Shown piece by piece: positions 1 to 12,008 of a stretch of DNA of 64,000 bases. The DNA lies in the NCBI GenBank assembly GCA_947034885.2, contig OX344753.2, positions 25,560,347-25,624,346 on the forward strand, given 5' to 3'. The DNA is from Thuidium tamariscinum. Taxonomy: Eukaryota > Streptophyta > Bryopsida > Hypnales > Thuidiaceae. The translations under genes were made by a program, and so were the position numbers. The notes beneath the pieces were generated by a model. It worked only from the letters and a program-made list of their open reading frames with translations. It did not search any database and was not told where the DNA came from. Position 1 is the first letter of the stretch. Each line of letters opens with the position of its first letter.

Positions 1-220
1 AGATGAACACATGAGGGACCTTACCGGAGTTGGACCAAAAGCTGAAACGTTTGCATGGGGTGGCACAATGTCAAAGGATGGACACGAGGCATTTAACGAC
101 ACTGTGGGTACCTTGCGGCAATCTGAAGTAGAACGCTTTGTGCGAAACGTACTTCACGCCAATTTTCCTGAGGCAAGTTTCTCTAGACTCGTTGCAGCAA
201 TTTCCAATCTCTATGGATAG
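1..220 (+). CDS. 3'-terminal exon of an unidentified protein gene (5' end outside window)
   Basis: The frame is open from the window edge to a TAG at 218-220, giving about 72 C-terminal residues that end SRLVAAISNLYG. Composition is protein-like (balanced charged and hydrophobic residues, e.g. VERFVRNVLHANFPEAS), unlike the AT-rich ORFs nearby, so I read it as the last exon of a gene that starts upstream. I do not recognise the family and no catalytic motif is visible. It could also be an upstream exon of the gene whose last two exons lie at 673-1011, but no convincing splice donor joins them. The 221-672 stretch shows no other coding signal. Confidence 0.4.
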   Translation, partial: DEHMRDLTGVGPKAETFAWGGTMSKDGHEAFNDTVGTLRQSEVERFVRNVLHANFPEASFSRLVAAISNLYG

Positions 221-672
221 TGGTGCATTTAATTTATGACTTTTGGTATGTACAGTAAGTACATTGGTGTATGTCATTTATTGTCTCCTGAAGGGGAGAA
301 ACTAAGCAATGGTTTGAAAATGTATAAAGTTGTGGAACCCGATGAAAGCAAAACATGTTTATAAGCAATAGTAAGATGTTTGGGCCCATCATTTTAAAGA
401 ATGAATTTCTTACGTCTAGTGGAATAGTGACATGTGGTTATAGGAGTAGCGGCACTCTTTGATTGTCGAATGGTCTCTAAATTTTCACTAAATGAGGGTC
501 ATACAGAGGATTGTTTCAATCTTTATACTTCTTGATTCTCTTGAGAACTTATGAGTAGGAGGGGTTTTCTGGTAGTAACTTCCAATATAGAAGGCGGTAT
601 TTCCAGAAATACACATGGAATAATTGAAGTAGTGGAAAGACTAACTAGGTTGCTTTTTAAATGCTGCTGCAG

Positions 673-1011
673 CTAGTGAAAGTAGAGGACGTCACTTGTC
701 ATTTTCTGCACGGAAATGTGGTTGCGGAAGTGGGAGTCTCCTTGGACCCCAAACTTTCGATCAGGTATTGCCTGTTTACCCTACAAGTAATTTATTCCAG
801 TTTACGTATTGTTTTCTGTTTTTCAAAATCATCTGCTTTTCACATTGGGAAATTTAAGAAATTGTTTCTTTCTTTCTTATTGTTTTGTAGAGATGCCATG
901 CGACATGCAAGTGACATGGAGAATTGTCTCCTCCGTGAGTTGAAAGACCTATCAGCGGTCAGCTTACATCTGAATCTGAGCAATAGCAATTCATTAGTTC
1001 AAGGCCTTTGA
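673..1011 (+). CDS. Two 3'-terminal exons, possibly the C-terminal domain of a cation-efflux (CDF/MTP) protein
   Basis: Exons 673-764 and 891-1011 join in phase 2 (ATCAG|GTATTG ... TTTTGTAG|AGATGCC) and end at TGA 1009-1011. The 71 residues begin LVKVEDVTCHFLHGNVVAEV, then run DPKLSIRDAMRHASDMENCL and end SLHLNL. The beta-alpha-beta order, with a V-x-D-V strand, a DP-x-LS-x-x-x-A helix and a final H-L strand, resembles the cytoplasmic dimerisation domain of cation diffusion facilitators that export Zn or Mn. That is a pattern match from family knowledge, not proof. The transmembrane part would have to lie upstream and is not visible between 221 and 672, so either a long intron spans to exons outside the window or the fragment is a pseudogene. 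Confidence 0.4.
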   Translation, partial: LVKVEDVTCHFLHGNVVAEVGVSLDPKLSIRYCLFTLQVIYSSLRIVFCFSKSSAFHIGKFKKLFLSFLLFCRDAMRHASDMENCLLRELKDLSAVSLHLNLSNSNSLVQGL

Positions 1012-3633
1012 TCCTCTGATACCAGTAAGTCAACACAAATTGAATTGTAGAACCTCCTCCCAAAGTTATTTTAGGGTTGGAGTCAGAGTCGAGACTGCAG
1101 TTTCGACTGCATTCAGGTCTCGGGAGACATGATCTCGGACAACTCCTCAGAATGACGATACTTATTATTTAATGCAGGCAAGCTTCTTCGAACCCTGCTT
1201 TCATAAAGCCTCCGCACCTTGATTCCTTGATTCAAATGTTTGAAAAAAAATGGTATGAAGAAATAAAGGGGTGATAAATTGGTCTTATCATTTTAGAGAT
1301 ATCCTCTAGATTTAATGTTATATTCTTTTGACCTTGTGTGTGTAACTATATTTTTTAATCAATGGAGTACATCCTACAACCATAAACTAATTGTAAGTCT
1401 ATAAATTTGAATTTTCAATCATCACACATTGGTGGATTTGAGTAAGATATTGAGGTTGGAAGTTGATCACAAGTTCAGTAGTGAAGTGATGAAATTCTAA
1501 GAATTAGATAGAGTTGTGTCCAACTAAAGTAATGCAAGTGAAGAAATCTTGTATATTTATTTATTTGCATTTGTGTAGCTGCAAATAGAATTGAATAGAA
1601 TTTAGGGTTAAAAGAGGGGACTAGAGTGAACTTGAGTTTCCCAATTAAAACTCCAATGTTGGCCAATCAAACCTTGGCTTCAATGTAGAAACTAGAGTAT
1701 ATTTGAGTTATCCAATCAAAATTCCAAAATTGGCCAATCAAACTTTGATTTCAAAGTGAAGACTTGATAAAATTTGTAGAATTTAAAGTAGGACTAGAGA
1801 AACTTGAGTTGCCCCATTAGAACTCCAATTTGGTCAATCAATAGTTTCTTGTCACAAACTAGACCTTTGGATATTGAGAAGCATATGTAATTGACAATCC
1901 GAAATCATTCATGTACGTAATATAGGAGCATCTTGATTTAGACATTGGTTGTTGGTTTGAAACTTTTAACACTCTTAATTGTACCATTGTAACAATAGAT
2001 ACCACATGAATTTTATTAAATTAATAGAATTCCACTTGATATTTTTCAAGATGTATAGCTTGAAATATAAATCTATAACAATCTTAATTTTGATATTAGT
2101 TCTAAATTTTAGACCATTGTGCTAATGAAGTTTAACAAAATTGATGTTTTGTCCTATAATTTTTGATGCTTGAAAAGCCTTTGTGGTGAAGAGGTTGAAA
2201 ATGCAACCAATTCTTTGCCTTATAATCCTTGTCTTGTCCAACTTACTTCAAGTATCACATTTATGGATTGTTGAATCAATTGTTGAATCAATTATTGAAG
2301 AAGAGTTCACCTTCAAAATGAAATCTTTCACCTACATTGCTCCTACAACAAATCCCAACATGCTCACGGTCATATAGATGTTTAGTATACATACTAAAAC
2401 ATCAATGTTGTTATGTTGCTAAATTTTAACGATATAGACAAAATACATTGAACCTCAATCAATACAAGGTTTGTTTTATTAAAACACAATGAAAAAACTA
2501 TGAATTTCCAAAGTATTGATTATAGATGAACCTTGCATCAACCCTAAGGCTTTCCTATTCACCTATTACACTTAGAAAAGACTTGATAGGGCTTGCAATG
2601 AAGTTAGTGTCCTAATTACAATAGTAGAGCAATTTCAAAGTACCACCAAAGCATATACTACATGATGACAAGGCTATAAAAAAACATGCCCCGATGCAAT
2701 CACTCTTTATACTTGGCCCCACCATTTTCCATCTCTAACTTGGAAAATTAGAGCTTCTACAATGGTCTCTTGGCAAACAATCATAGCATGCATTAAAAAA
2801 TTGGGGGGGCATTCCAAAGGCCTCAAAGAGTCAGGTTTTTCTTAGAACAAATTGATCAAATGCTAATCCAACAATCCAAACATGAATCAAATGGACTTTT
2901 CCACATTATAAAAAGAAAGAAAGAATAAGACTTTACATTAAAAAAAGAACTCTCATGTAAACAAGGGAAGGTTGTATTGATTAGCACACAACAATGCAGA
3001 AAAAGGTATGACAATAATGACTATTTTTGCAATGAATCAACTTGTAAACCCTTCACATTTTGCAAATTTGCAAGTCCTACTCTAATGCAAGGGAAGGTTG
3101 CATTGAAGTGCAAATTTAATTACAAATCACTCAGCATTGGACATAATGTCAATACTATCATTGTTGCAAAGCCCAATGCAAATGCTCTAAACAATATGTG
3201 AAGTGCCCACATTCCAAGGAGACTCACAATAACAAAAGTCATCAATATCATCCTTTTTTTACCTTGTTTTGCATGCTAATAAATTCAGCCTCTCTTTTGC
3301 ATGAAAGGCCTATATTTAAAGTAGAATCTTTCTTCTCTTTCTTTTTATAAAGAAAAAAAGGTTCATTTAAGGTTTGGATTGCCAACTTTGAAATGGGACA
3401 ATTTTTTTTCCAAAAGTTCCCAGAACAGAATGAGGTCCACCTACCTCCACTTCAAAATCTGGATACAATACTGTGCTTGAAACAGTGTCTGCATTGGGCT
3501 TGCTCTTCGGTGTAGGTACCTTCCAATCTCTCTGTAAGCAAAACTCAGAAATGAATGTCCACCTCCGCTTCCTCGGAAGCTCTGCCTCTCCTTGATTAGC
3601 CTTGAAATTTGACCTGAGTCAGCAGATAACTTA
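1012..3633. other. Intergenic AT-rich DNA between the left-edge gene and the pectinesterase
   Basis: No ORF here has protein-like composition or splice partners. It contains a degenerate tandem repeat (1590-1850), homopolymer A/T runs, and from about 2400 to 3400 unremarkable AT-rich sequence. The last ~250 bp before 3634 should include the 3' UTR of the minus-strand pectinesterase. Confidence 0.6.
1590..1850. repeat. Degenerate tandem repeat, three units
   Basis: Three units start with (G/A)ACTAGAG near 1619, 1689 and 1791. Each continues with a TTGAGTT-x-x-CC motif, then an ACTCCAA-like motif and GGCCAATCAA/GGTCAATCAA. Unit length is about 70-100 bp with clear divergence. No coding content is seen. 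Confidence 0.6.
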
Positions 3634-6600
3634 TCAGAAGGAATCTGAGAAGGGGATGCCTGCACTTGGCAACCATGATGCGGCAGCCAGAAATTTGCTT
3701 GGTCGGAGGTGGCTGAAGAGCGAGGGGTTCGTGATTGGCGTGGACCAGTTCACTCGAGCTTCCGTGTTGGCCCCGGGCCCAGTGTTCCCATACTCTCCAT
3801 AGAAGAGTGTGTCCAACGCAAAGTCACCTGCACAGAAAAAAACACAACAATCCTGTCATCTTGTGCCCAATAATTGAGCAGACAAGTCCAAAGGAGGAGT
3901 ACATTCAAAGAAGTTTTTGTTACTCTGACGCAATTCTATGGACCCAAACTGAGACGTACTTCTGCACAAAGCTCTAAACACTAGATTAACATAAGTTTTC
4001 AGGACGCTCACCTTTCAAAATACCAAAGCGGGTACCAAAGTCGTGAGTTTCGGCCAATTCGATGAAACAGGCATTCATTGGAACTGAATTACTGACAGAG
4101 AAGAACCTTGCATGGCCCCACTCTACCACAATCAAGCACTCTAGAGTAGTCTAGAATTGGACAAACTCCAGTTTAAAATTGGTGTATTGAGTTCTGACCA
4201 AGTTGTACAATGCTGGACTGAATAATTTTCCACGACAGTTCTGTTTACGCTGTTGCACATCTCACTTCGGGCAATTCCAAATGATCGCCAATTTGACGAA
4301 TAGATTTTCCAAATGCAGAAAAACTCAAAACGGTTGGTTTCAAGAGATTACTTAGACAACGATGGAAAAGATCAAGAGCAGCAGCCATACCTGACCAAGG
4401 CAGCCAGCCAGCGGGATGCACGACATCCGAAACGAACGACGCCACAACCACAGTGAGCGAGAATTGCTTCCACGGCCTCCCCAAGAACGTCATCTTTGGC
4501 GACTGCTTCGGAATCCCCATTTTCATCTCCGCCGTGCCGTCCAGTGAGCAATTATGAATCACAAACCCCGTGCACTGCCCAGGATCCGACCGTCCTTGCG
4601 CAGTGTACACATTGTGCTTCCCAGGCAAGTTTTTCCGGGCCAGCAGGCGGCAGTTCTGCAGCACGGCTGCAGCGTTGCCGAAGACGAAGTCCACGGTGCC
4701 TGTGATGGTGCAGTCTTTGTAGAATTGGCGAAATGCTTGCGTCCACAGCGTGTCCTGGAAACCCTCCACGCTGCACTGGTAGAGAGCGCACTTGTCGGCG
4801 GAGACGCGGAGCGCGACGGCTTGTTGGGAGATGGCGCCAGCAGTGTTCTGAATCGTGAGGGACCTCGCCATGAATCCCTCGCCATCCACACCTGCACACG
4901 TCGTCAGTTTTGAGACTTAATCCTAAACCCTGAACCATAAATCCCACATCAATTTTGTGACAACCTAATGCCAATTTATGACAAACTAATGACAACCTGC
5001 ACCCATCCTCAGCTTCCCCACATCATTTTGTGAAGACCCGCGTGAGCTTCTAACGTAAATTCCATGAAACTGGCGGTATTCCATGCGTCACTTTGAAGTT
5101 TACATTAGCTAGCTACGTCTTCTGATAAGCAAAATCGATAAGTAATATGTATTTCACCTACAACATTGTAAACTGCTAATCCTGGTTTCCAACTCACATC
5201 CCATTCTATCATTTCATTTTCCTTGCTTTAGGGTGCACAATGTTATTGTAATACATTGTACTGGAATTCCACCAATTTAACGAAATAGACGTTTCCTACC
5301 TGGATCCCAACAGCTGACACGGATTGCGTTTCTGTCAGGTCATCATGCAGGTCATCTGAGCCTGACACTGGCATGTAATCGAAGTACGCACGGGTGAGGC
5401 CACGATTGATGGCAGTTACCTGCACAGGAAATGAGTAACCATAACGAATTCGAGCCATGTTGGATGGACTCCGATCCGCAGTGGCTGCTCATGATTTGCG
5501 CTTCAGAGTCACCCAAACTCCAACGTTCAAGTATCTGAAACTCTGAATTCTAGCTACGAACGTCAGAATTCTTAAAATAGGGAAATTTTTCAAGAGCCTG
5601 GCAGTATCCAAGCGCCTGTCTGGAACCTCCATCTGTGCAGGTGTTCAGGTTTTAGAGTCACTTGAATGACACAATTTCGGTGGTTTGACTCAGCTTAACG
5701 CCAATTCGGCCAATAAGCTTCTTGTTGGGTTACTGAAATTGCATCAATTTCAGTGAATAAGAGGTTGGCTATGCATTGTTAACTAACAAGAGGTTGCAGT
5801 GTTTTAACATCCCGTTCAACCTCTCAAATGTTACTGTTTTTTATATTGTCTCAGGAGGGGACTTGCAATTAGGACAGATAGAAGCTAAAGTAAAGGGATC
5901 TATCAGTTTGAGATCAGGAAAGTTGCCCCTGAAACTGATGTTATTGTCCGTTAAGTTACACTGGTTGTTACCTCCTGGATATGAGCCACGGACTCTTGCA
6001 TCTAACTGAACTTCTGGTACTCCTTCGTACAAAGCCACCCAGCCCTTGTGAGTTGTGACAGACTCATTGAATCATGAGAAAGTGCACTGACACACCCGCA
6101 GTCACCAGCCGGTGCACCACGCACCCGGTGAAGTAACTTCTTTAAAAACTCTCAAGGACCACAAATTCTTGGCTTGAACATGACTAATTTGGTAGCGCTC
6201 TGTCCGTCAAAAAATCGAATCAAATTGGACTAAAGAAAGCCCCAGTAAGAACTCCTCAAATAGGCATTAAACCTAATTTGAATCTCTCAAAGGGTTAAAG
6301 AAACTAGGGCGTGAAACATGATTTGAGTCCTACGAGAAGAGACTTGAAAACTCTTCATAACAGCTAAAGTTTTCACCCAAATTCGGGCTTAGAATCACGG
6401 CAGAGAGATTTTCAGTAGAAGGAAAGCAATAAAATCTGAACGTCAATTTCAGTGAATTGGCAGATTCCATGACTACTCGATAAAATTGGCGGTTCTGTTA
6501 GTCGAAGTTGCAAACTCTGACAACCCTCTCGTGTGGATTCAAAACATTTCGGAGGGGAGAAGTCTTACCGACAGTGGCAGACTTGAACGTGGTGATGGCG

Positions 6601-7727
6601 GGCACCTGCACACTCAGATTCCCGGTGATGATTGTTCGGTTGATCCCGTCCCCCACAAACATCACATTGATCCGATCACTCGCGACTCGCACAGTCTCCC
6701 CATATACCCCCGCTTTGATATAAATCACGAACCGGCTCCCATTCACCGGCGCCGCGGTGACCGCGGCCTGAATGCTACTGAAATTCCCGGATCCGTCAAG
6801 CGCAACCGTAACGTTAGGGTCCACACCAGAATCCCCAAGCAAGGCTCTTCGATCCTGAAACCCAAGCCAATTCGGCAACGATGGAGGAACCTCTCGAGTG
6901 GTAACCATCAGCATTCGTCGCCGCGACGGAGGAGACGCGGCGCCCGCATCCCGACGCGCATTCGCAAGAAAATACGAGGGCACCCAATTCTCCAACTCTT
7001 CACCATGCACAGCAAGCGCATTCACGAGCGCGAGAGCGTTGCTGATAATCTCAAAGGTGAGACTCGCCCTGTGTTGCAGCTCCACGCCTTTGGTGGTCGC
7101 GACGCGCGTGAGCCCGTCGCCGCAATAGCCCGTGAGCGTGAGGGCGCCGCTGAGTGAGGTTTGAAGATCGGGTACTTGGAGATTCGGCAAGGCGTCAGTC
7201 GCGGAGAGCAAGCGCGAGGAGAGCTCCAGATGCAATTTGGCTAGTGCAAGATTCGCCTTGCAGTCGTCCACAAGTCCCGCGTATGTAGCGTTGCGAATAA
7301 TTTCTGGATCTTGACGTAGTGTGATCGATTGCGAGAGCAAATTCGAGGCCGCGACCGTCGCGACCGTCGCGGCCCCAGTAGTGAGGCCGAGTGGTGTGGC
7401 GGTGAGCGACGAAAGATTGGCGGTGAGGTTTGAGACGCAAGTATCAGGAAAGCGCGTCACGTTGCACGCGAGCGCAATAGCTCGGGCTCCGCGAATCTGG
7501 AGCCCCGAATTACGATCCTCACGGCGGAGTTGCGGGGTGTGGAAAGTCAGGACGAGGATTAGGGCCGTGGCGAGGAGAATGGACGCGGTGGTGACGACTA
7601 TGAGGTTGCAGGAGCTGTAGCCCCGACGAGATGGCTTCGTCACCGCTGCGCGCTCAATCGCGAAAGCTTCGCTGCTGGTGGTTTCTTTTTCTCGCAACAG
7701 CAAACTGGATTCCTCCTGCGAAGCCAT
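3634..7727 (-). CDS. Type-I pectin methylesterase (PMEI-like pro-domain plus catalytic domain)
   Basis: Three exons (7727-6569, 4891-4391, 3827-3634) with GT-AG junctions, both introns in phase 1, give 617 aa. It demethylesterifies homogalacturonan in the wall. Residues ~41-63 (from CNLIVVTTASILLATALILV) form a signal-anchor segment. The PMEI-like pro-region follows (ACNVTRFPDTC, DDCKANLAL, GYCGDGL give the conserved cysteines). Dibasic SRRRML and QDRRALL lie at the pro/catalytic boundary, as in RRLL-type processing sites. The catalytic domain has GVYGE, QAVALR, QDTLW (usually QDTLY), DFVFG with the catalytic Asp, TAQGR and LGRPWK, and ends WLPSAGIPFSDSF. All known active-site residues are present, so it should be active. 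Length matches group-2 PMEs. The start is the first ATG of the long exon (MASQEESS). Introns 6568-4892 and 4390-3828 carry nothing recognised. Confidence 0.95.
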
Positions 7728-7909
7728 CGCGTCTCGAGACTCCGCATCCCTACCCCTGCACCGAATTGTGACGAATTACACAAATCCCGTCGCTAGCTCT
7801 CGTCAACATGCACACATGCAAAATACCCCCCCCCCGAGGAATCCACGCACACAATCTCTCAATCCACTCACGCAAATTCAAAAGGTAAATCTAAAGAGAC
7901 TCAATGATT

Positions 7910-8285
7910 CTAGCGTCACTCTCATTGCCCTGTGCGCTTTCACCCCCCACCCCCCGAAAAGAGGGCCAAACCTCTCTCTACAAGTTCACCACCGTAACAG
8001 AGAATTCGAATTCCAGGGACTTCCAAGGAGGTGACCGTGCAGGCAATCATCTCTATTTTCAGCCTCAAACTCGACGGTCTGGGGAGCCAATTCAAAAATT
8101 CAGAAACGAGATCTACAGAGTTTCAGAAATTCTCGCGTCACTCTCATTGCCCTGTGAGCTTTTACCCGGCGACCGTCAAAGAAAGAACGCCGGATCGCTC
8201 TCCACAAGCTCTACTGTGGAACACAAAACTCGAATTCCAGGGACTTCCAGGGAGTCGACTGCGCAGGCAATGATCTGTAATTCGG
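7910..8285. repeat. ~222-bp tandem duplication in the pectinesterase 5' leader
   Basis: CGTCACTCTCATTGCCCTGTG near 7914 recurs about 222 bp later (near 8136). TCGAATTCCAGGGACTTCCA near 8006 recurs about 224 bp later (near 8230). The intervening sequence is related but diverged. The repeat lies between the PME start codon (7727) and its putative TATA box (8491-8498), so it would be in the transcribed leader. Confidence 0.75.
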
Positions 8286-8490
8286 TATGGCTGCCGCCTA
8301 TTGGACGGTCTCGGGAGCCAATTCACAGAGCGCGTGATCAGGAGGTGCGGGAACGGGAAGCAATCCGAAGCGCAGACACGGGCGGTTTTAGGGGAGGATT
8401 GTTGGATCGCACGTCAGTAGCGGGCGTTGTGGCGTTTCCGTTTGTTGCGCACCGGTGGGGTGGGTGTTATTAGGTCCCACGTGATTCGGG

Positions 8491-8498
8491 CCTTTATA
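8491..8498 (-). promoter_or_regulatory. Putative TATA box of the pectinesterase gene
   Basis: On the minus strand this reads TATAAAGG in a GC-rich context (GCGGTATAAAGGCCC). A G-box CACGTG sits at 8478-8483, just downstream in the direction of PME transcription. It would place the start near 8465 and give a leader of about 740 nt. No other candidate promoter lies closer to the PME start. This is sequence inference only. Confidence 0.45.
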
Positions 8499-8509
8499 CC
8501 GCGGTGGTA

Positions 8510-9639
8510 CAAGAATAGTTCGTTATGGGATACTTGGAGCACAACCCTTATTGAAGTCCAACTTAGTATGATTTGAAGTCAAATTGTTTTGTTTGTATGG
8601 TTTAGAATTTTGAAATGCATAGATCATGTTGGGTAGGTTCCAAAAAGATATCAATCCTAGTAATCAAACAAACTCAACATGAATTAGAGGAGTTTTATAT
8701 TAGGATTTAGGGTTTCAAGTATTTAGAACAATTTGTTTCAAATCCAAATTGGTAAAGCACTTGCTAATCAAATCTTCTTCAAAACCTTTCTAATGTGAAT
8801 TAGAGACTTCTAAAGTTTTAAATGATCTTCAGTCACAAAACCTTCATCTAGGGTTTTTTTTTTAGGTTTTTTGGTCCTTTTAGCTGGTTTTGATGGATTT
8901 GAGTGTCTTACAACTAATTATATCTAAAATTCTTCCTACTTTCACTTTAAGATGTGGGGTTCCTTCAAAACTTGTTTGGTTAACATTCAAACTCCATCCT
9001 ATTCCATCTTCAAAAAAAAATTTGTTTGTGAAGTATTATATGTTTTGAAGATACCCTTAAATTTTCCTTTATGAAAAAATATATTTGAAGTTTGAATTTG
9101 AATTCTAAAGTGTGATTTTAGTACCTAAACTTCTAGTAACTATTTGGTTTTTTATTTGTCTTTAAAATGTAAATTTGTCTAAGTTTTGAGAATTTTATAT
9201 TAGTTTGAGTTGCAAAGGTGCATAGAGAACAAATTCATGAATAAAAAAAATTACAAATGAAAACATAATGGATGATACTATAATTGATTTGTACATTTAA
9301 TATAAAAATCTAGTAGTGCACCTATTGTGAAACAAAAATATCCAATTAGAGCATTTCTATTAATATACAATAAAATATTGTCATTTAAAAAAAAATTTAA
9401 AATTTGAACCAAAAAAAGACCAGTGATTGTATTGTACCTCCACCAATTCAACACAAATTCAAATTCCAATGTTGGAATTGTAGAAAGTTGATAGATCCAT
9501 CAATTTCCAAGGTGAAGATCTAGAGTGACAAGTCACAACAATATAATCATTTAGAACCACTAGTTCATTAAAAAATAATCTAATTCACATAATTTGCTAT
9601 AAACTACACACTAAGTATTCCAAGCTACTTTGCGATCAA
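8510..9639. other. AT-rich intergenic DNA, no gene seen
   Basis: Low-complexity AT-rich sequence without credible ORFs, upstream of the pectinesterase promoter and left of the large foldback. Nothing specific is recognised. Confidence 0.6.
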
Positions 9640-11045
9640 TGTTCAATGGAGTCCCAATCAAAATGGTGTTTCCAAAATCGCAGAGAAGGAAATTTCAGTG
9701 CAACCAACTTCGAGAGCCTCCCAAGAGCTCAAAAATTGGTATTTTATGACGAAATTTTTACCACAGCATCATCTTCATGTCAATAACACGTGTACCAAAT
9801 TTCAAGTTCAGAAAATTCACCATAAGAAAGTTATTCAAAATCTACTAGCATGGGTAGTGGTGAAAAACATTTCAGTGCTTTCAACTTTGACACCCTTCCA
9901 AGGATTGATTTTGTTTTCTTTTGCCATGATTTTTTTTCATGAAACAATCTCTATGTTGTTAATGTGTGAAAAAAATTTCAAGGTAAAAAAATAAATTTAA
10001 GAAAAGATATTTGAAATCTCCCAACAAGTGTAGTTTTGAGAAAATTTTCACAATTGCCAACTTTGACACCTTTCCAAAGGCTGAAAAATTGGTTTCTTAC
10101 CATGAAGTTTTTTTTGTGAAGTCATCTCTATGTTGATAACATGTGCTACAAATTTCAAGTTCAAATGAATTACCAAAAAAAAGATATCTAAAATCTCTCA
10201 ACATGTATAGTTGTGAGAATTTTTTTAATATTGCCAACTTTGACACCCTCCCAAGGGCTGAAAATTTGTCTATTTATCATGAAATTTTCTACATAAGATC
10301 ACCTTTATGTTGGTAATATACGTTCTAAATTTCAAGTTCAATAGACTTACCCAAAAAAAGACATTCAAAATCTCTCAACATGTGTAGTTGTGAGGTTGAG
10401 TTTTAACATCTGTGTCAAACTTTGCTTCACAAAATAATACTATACTAAGGGCTTAAAAACTCCTCTTCACAACTACACATATTGAGAGATTTTAGATATC
10501 TCTTTTTTGGTAATTAATTTGAACTTGAAATTTGTAGCACATGTTATCAACATAGAGATGACTTCACAAAAAAATTCATGGTAAGAAACCAATTTTTCAG
10601 CCTTTGGAAAGGTGTCAAAGTTGGCAATTGTGAAAATTTTCTCAAAACTACACTTGTTGGGAGATTTCAAATATCTTTTCTTAAATTTATTTTTACCTTG
10701 GAATTTTTTTTCACACATTAACAACATAGAGATTGTTTCATGAAAAAAAAATCATGGCAAAAGAAAAAAAAATCAATCCTTGGAAGGGTGTCAAAGTTGA
10801 AAGCACTGAAATGTTTTTCACCACTACCCATACTAGTAGATTTTGAATAACTTTTTTATGGTGAATCTTCTGTCATTGAAATTTGGTACACATCTTATTA
10901 ACATGAAGGTGATGCTATTGTAAAAATTTTGTGATAAAATACCAATTTTTGAGCCCTCAGGAAGCTCTCTAAGTTAGCTACATCGAAATTTCCTTCACTG
11001 TGATTTTGAAAACGCCATTTTGATTGGGACCCCACTGTACAACTA
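9640..11045. mobile_element. Large foldback (inverted-repeat) element with internal tandem repeats
   Basis: The segment 9647-10215 reappears as its reverse complement at about 10470-11032, with high identity over about 560 bp per arm and about 250 bp between. The ends share GGGTCCCAATCAAAATGG-like termini (left AGTCCCAATCAAAATGG; right, reversed, GGGTCCCAATCAAAATGG). The left side also holds about four tandem units of 165-190 bp, marked by AACTTTGACACC near 9886, 10048 and 10239 and a diverged copy near 9706. TCAATGTTCA occurs just outside both ends and could be a target-site duplication. There is no transposase ORF, so it is non-autonomous. If transcribed it would form a long perfect-type hairpin. 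Confidence 0.8.
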
Positions 11046-12008
11046 ATTCAATGTTCACCTTCCATCAAAAACAAGTCCATCTTTTATTTCTGTGTTAGCA
11101 CTACAGCATGAGTCAAATGTCTAAGTGTGATGATTGAAGTTTGTTGTAGTTTGTGTTGACAAATTTGAAAATTTTCAACTAATGGGACACACTGATAATC
11201 CAACTTGACCTAGTAAATCACTTGGTCAGGTAGTATAGCATACCATGATGGAAATGCTCTTCGTAGCAGTAATTTTTTAGTTCATCTACATTTTAAAACT
11301 CAACAATACTTTTAGAATTGAATGGAAATTTGTATGGATGAAATTGTGACACGCTTCATATTTAATATAAGAGATAATAGAATACATATGAAATTGTAGC
11401 AAAAGCAAACATCATTGCATAAGATTTAAAGTAGCGTAATCCAATACCAATTGTTGACCTAATATCATCCAAACATAAGGCCATCATTGATTTTAGAATG
11501 AGAACCTATGACTACAACAAATATCTTAACTTTACTTATTGAGAAGTTAAGGTATGTACTGTAGTCATAAATTCTCAGTTTAGAATCAACGAAGGTCCTA
11601 CATTTGGGGCAACGGTTGCTATAAGCTACCTTTTACTTATACCCGGCCGTGATACCCGTGATACCCTGTGCAAACTCCCTCGAATTGTTTCCCGCGAACA
11701 CCCACCAATGGGATGTGGTGAGCGACGTGGGAAGCGGCTGAGTTGGACCGGTGGGAACAGGTCACCAGCTCAGATTCCTTGCGAGAACTGTCGCCTCCCT
11801 GTCATTCTGTGTAAAGGGAACTACAGTACTTACACATCCCTGCACATCGTCACTAGGGTTTGCTCCTCTCCGGGACAGGGCATCGCGCAAGAGCCTTGCT
11901 TGCGCTTCATGGATTGATTCGCGCTTCGTGAAATTCATTTCTGGGACACGATTTCGAGTTAAGGAGAGGTCTCAAGGGGAGATTCTGGTAGCTGTATTCT
12001 TCGTCACC
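11046..12008. other. Intergenic region and presumed 5' leader of the MTV1-like gene
   Basis: AT-rich to about 11630, then GC content rises sharply (CCCGGCCGTGATACCCGTG near 11642) up to the ATG at 12009. The GC-rich 370 bp are probably promoter plus 5' UTR. Short upstream ATGs are present at 11708 and 11751. No clear TATA box is seen. Confidence 0.45.

Noticed and set aside
6486..7157. 223-codon + strand ORF
   Set aside because: Antisense shadow of the first pectinesterase exon.
7904..8473. 189-codon + strand ORF opposite the pectinesterase leader
   Set aside because: It spans the tandem duplication and matches no family; explained by GC-rich leader sequence on the other strand.
9698..10727. 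Two mirrored ORFs (98 and 84 codons)
   Set aside because: They are reflections of the inverted-repeat arms of the foldback, not genes.
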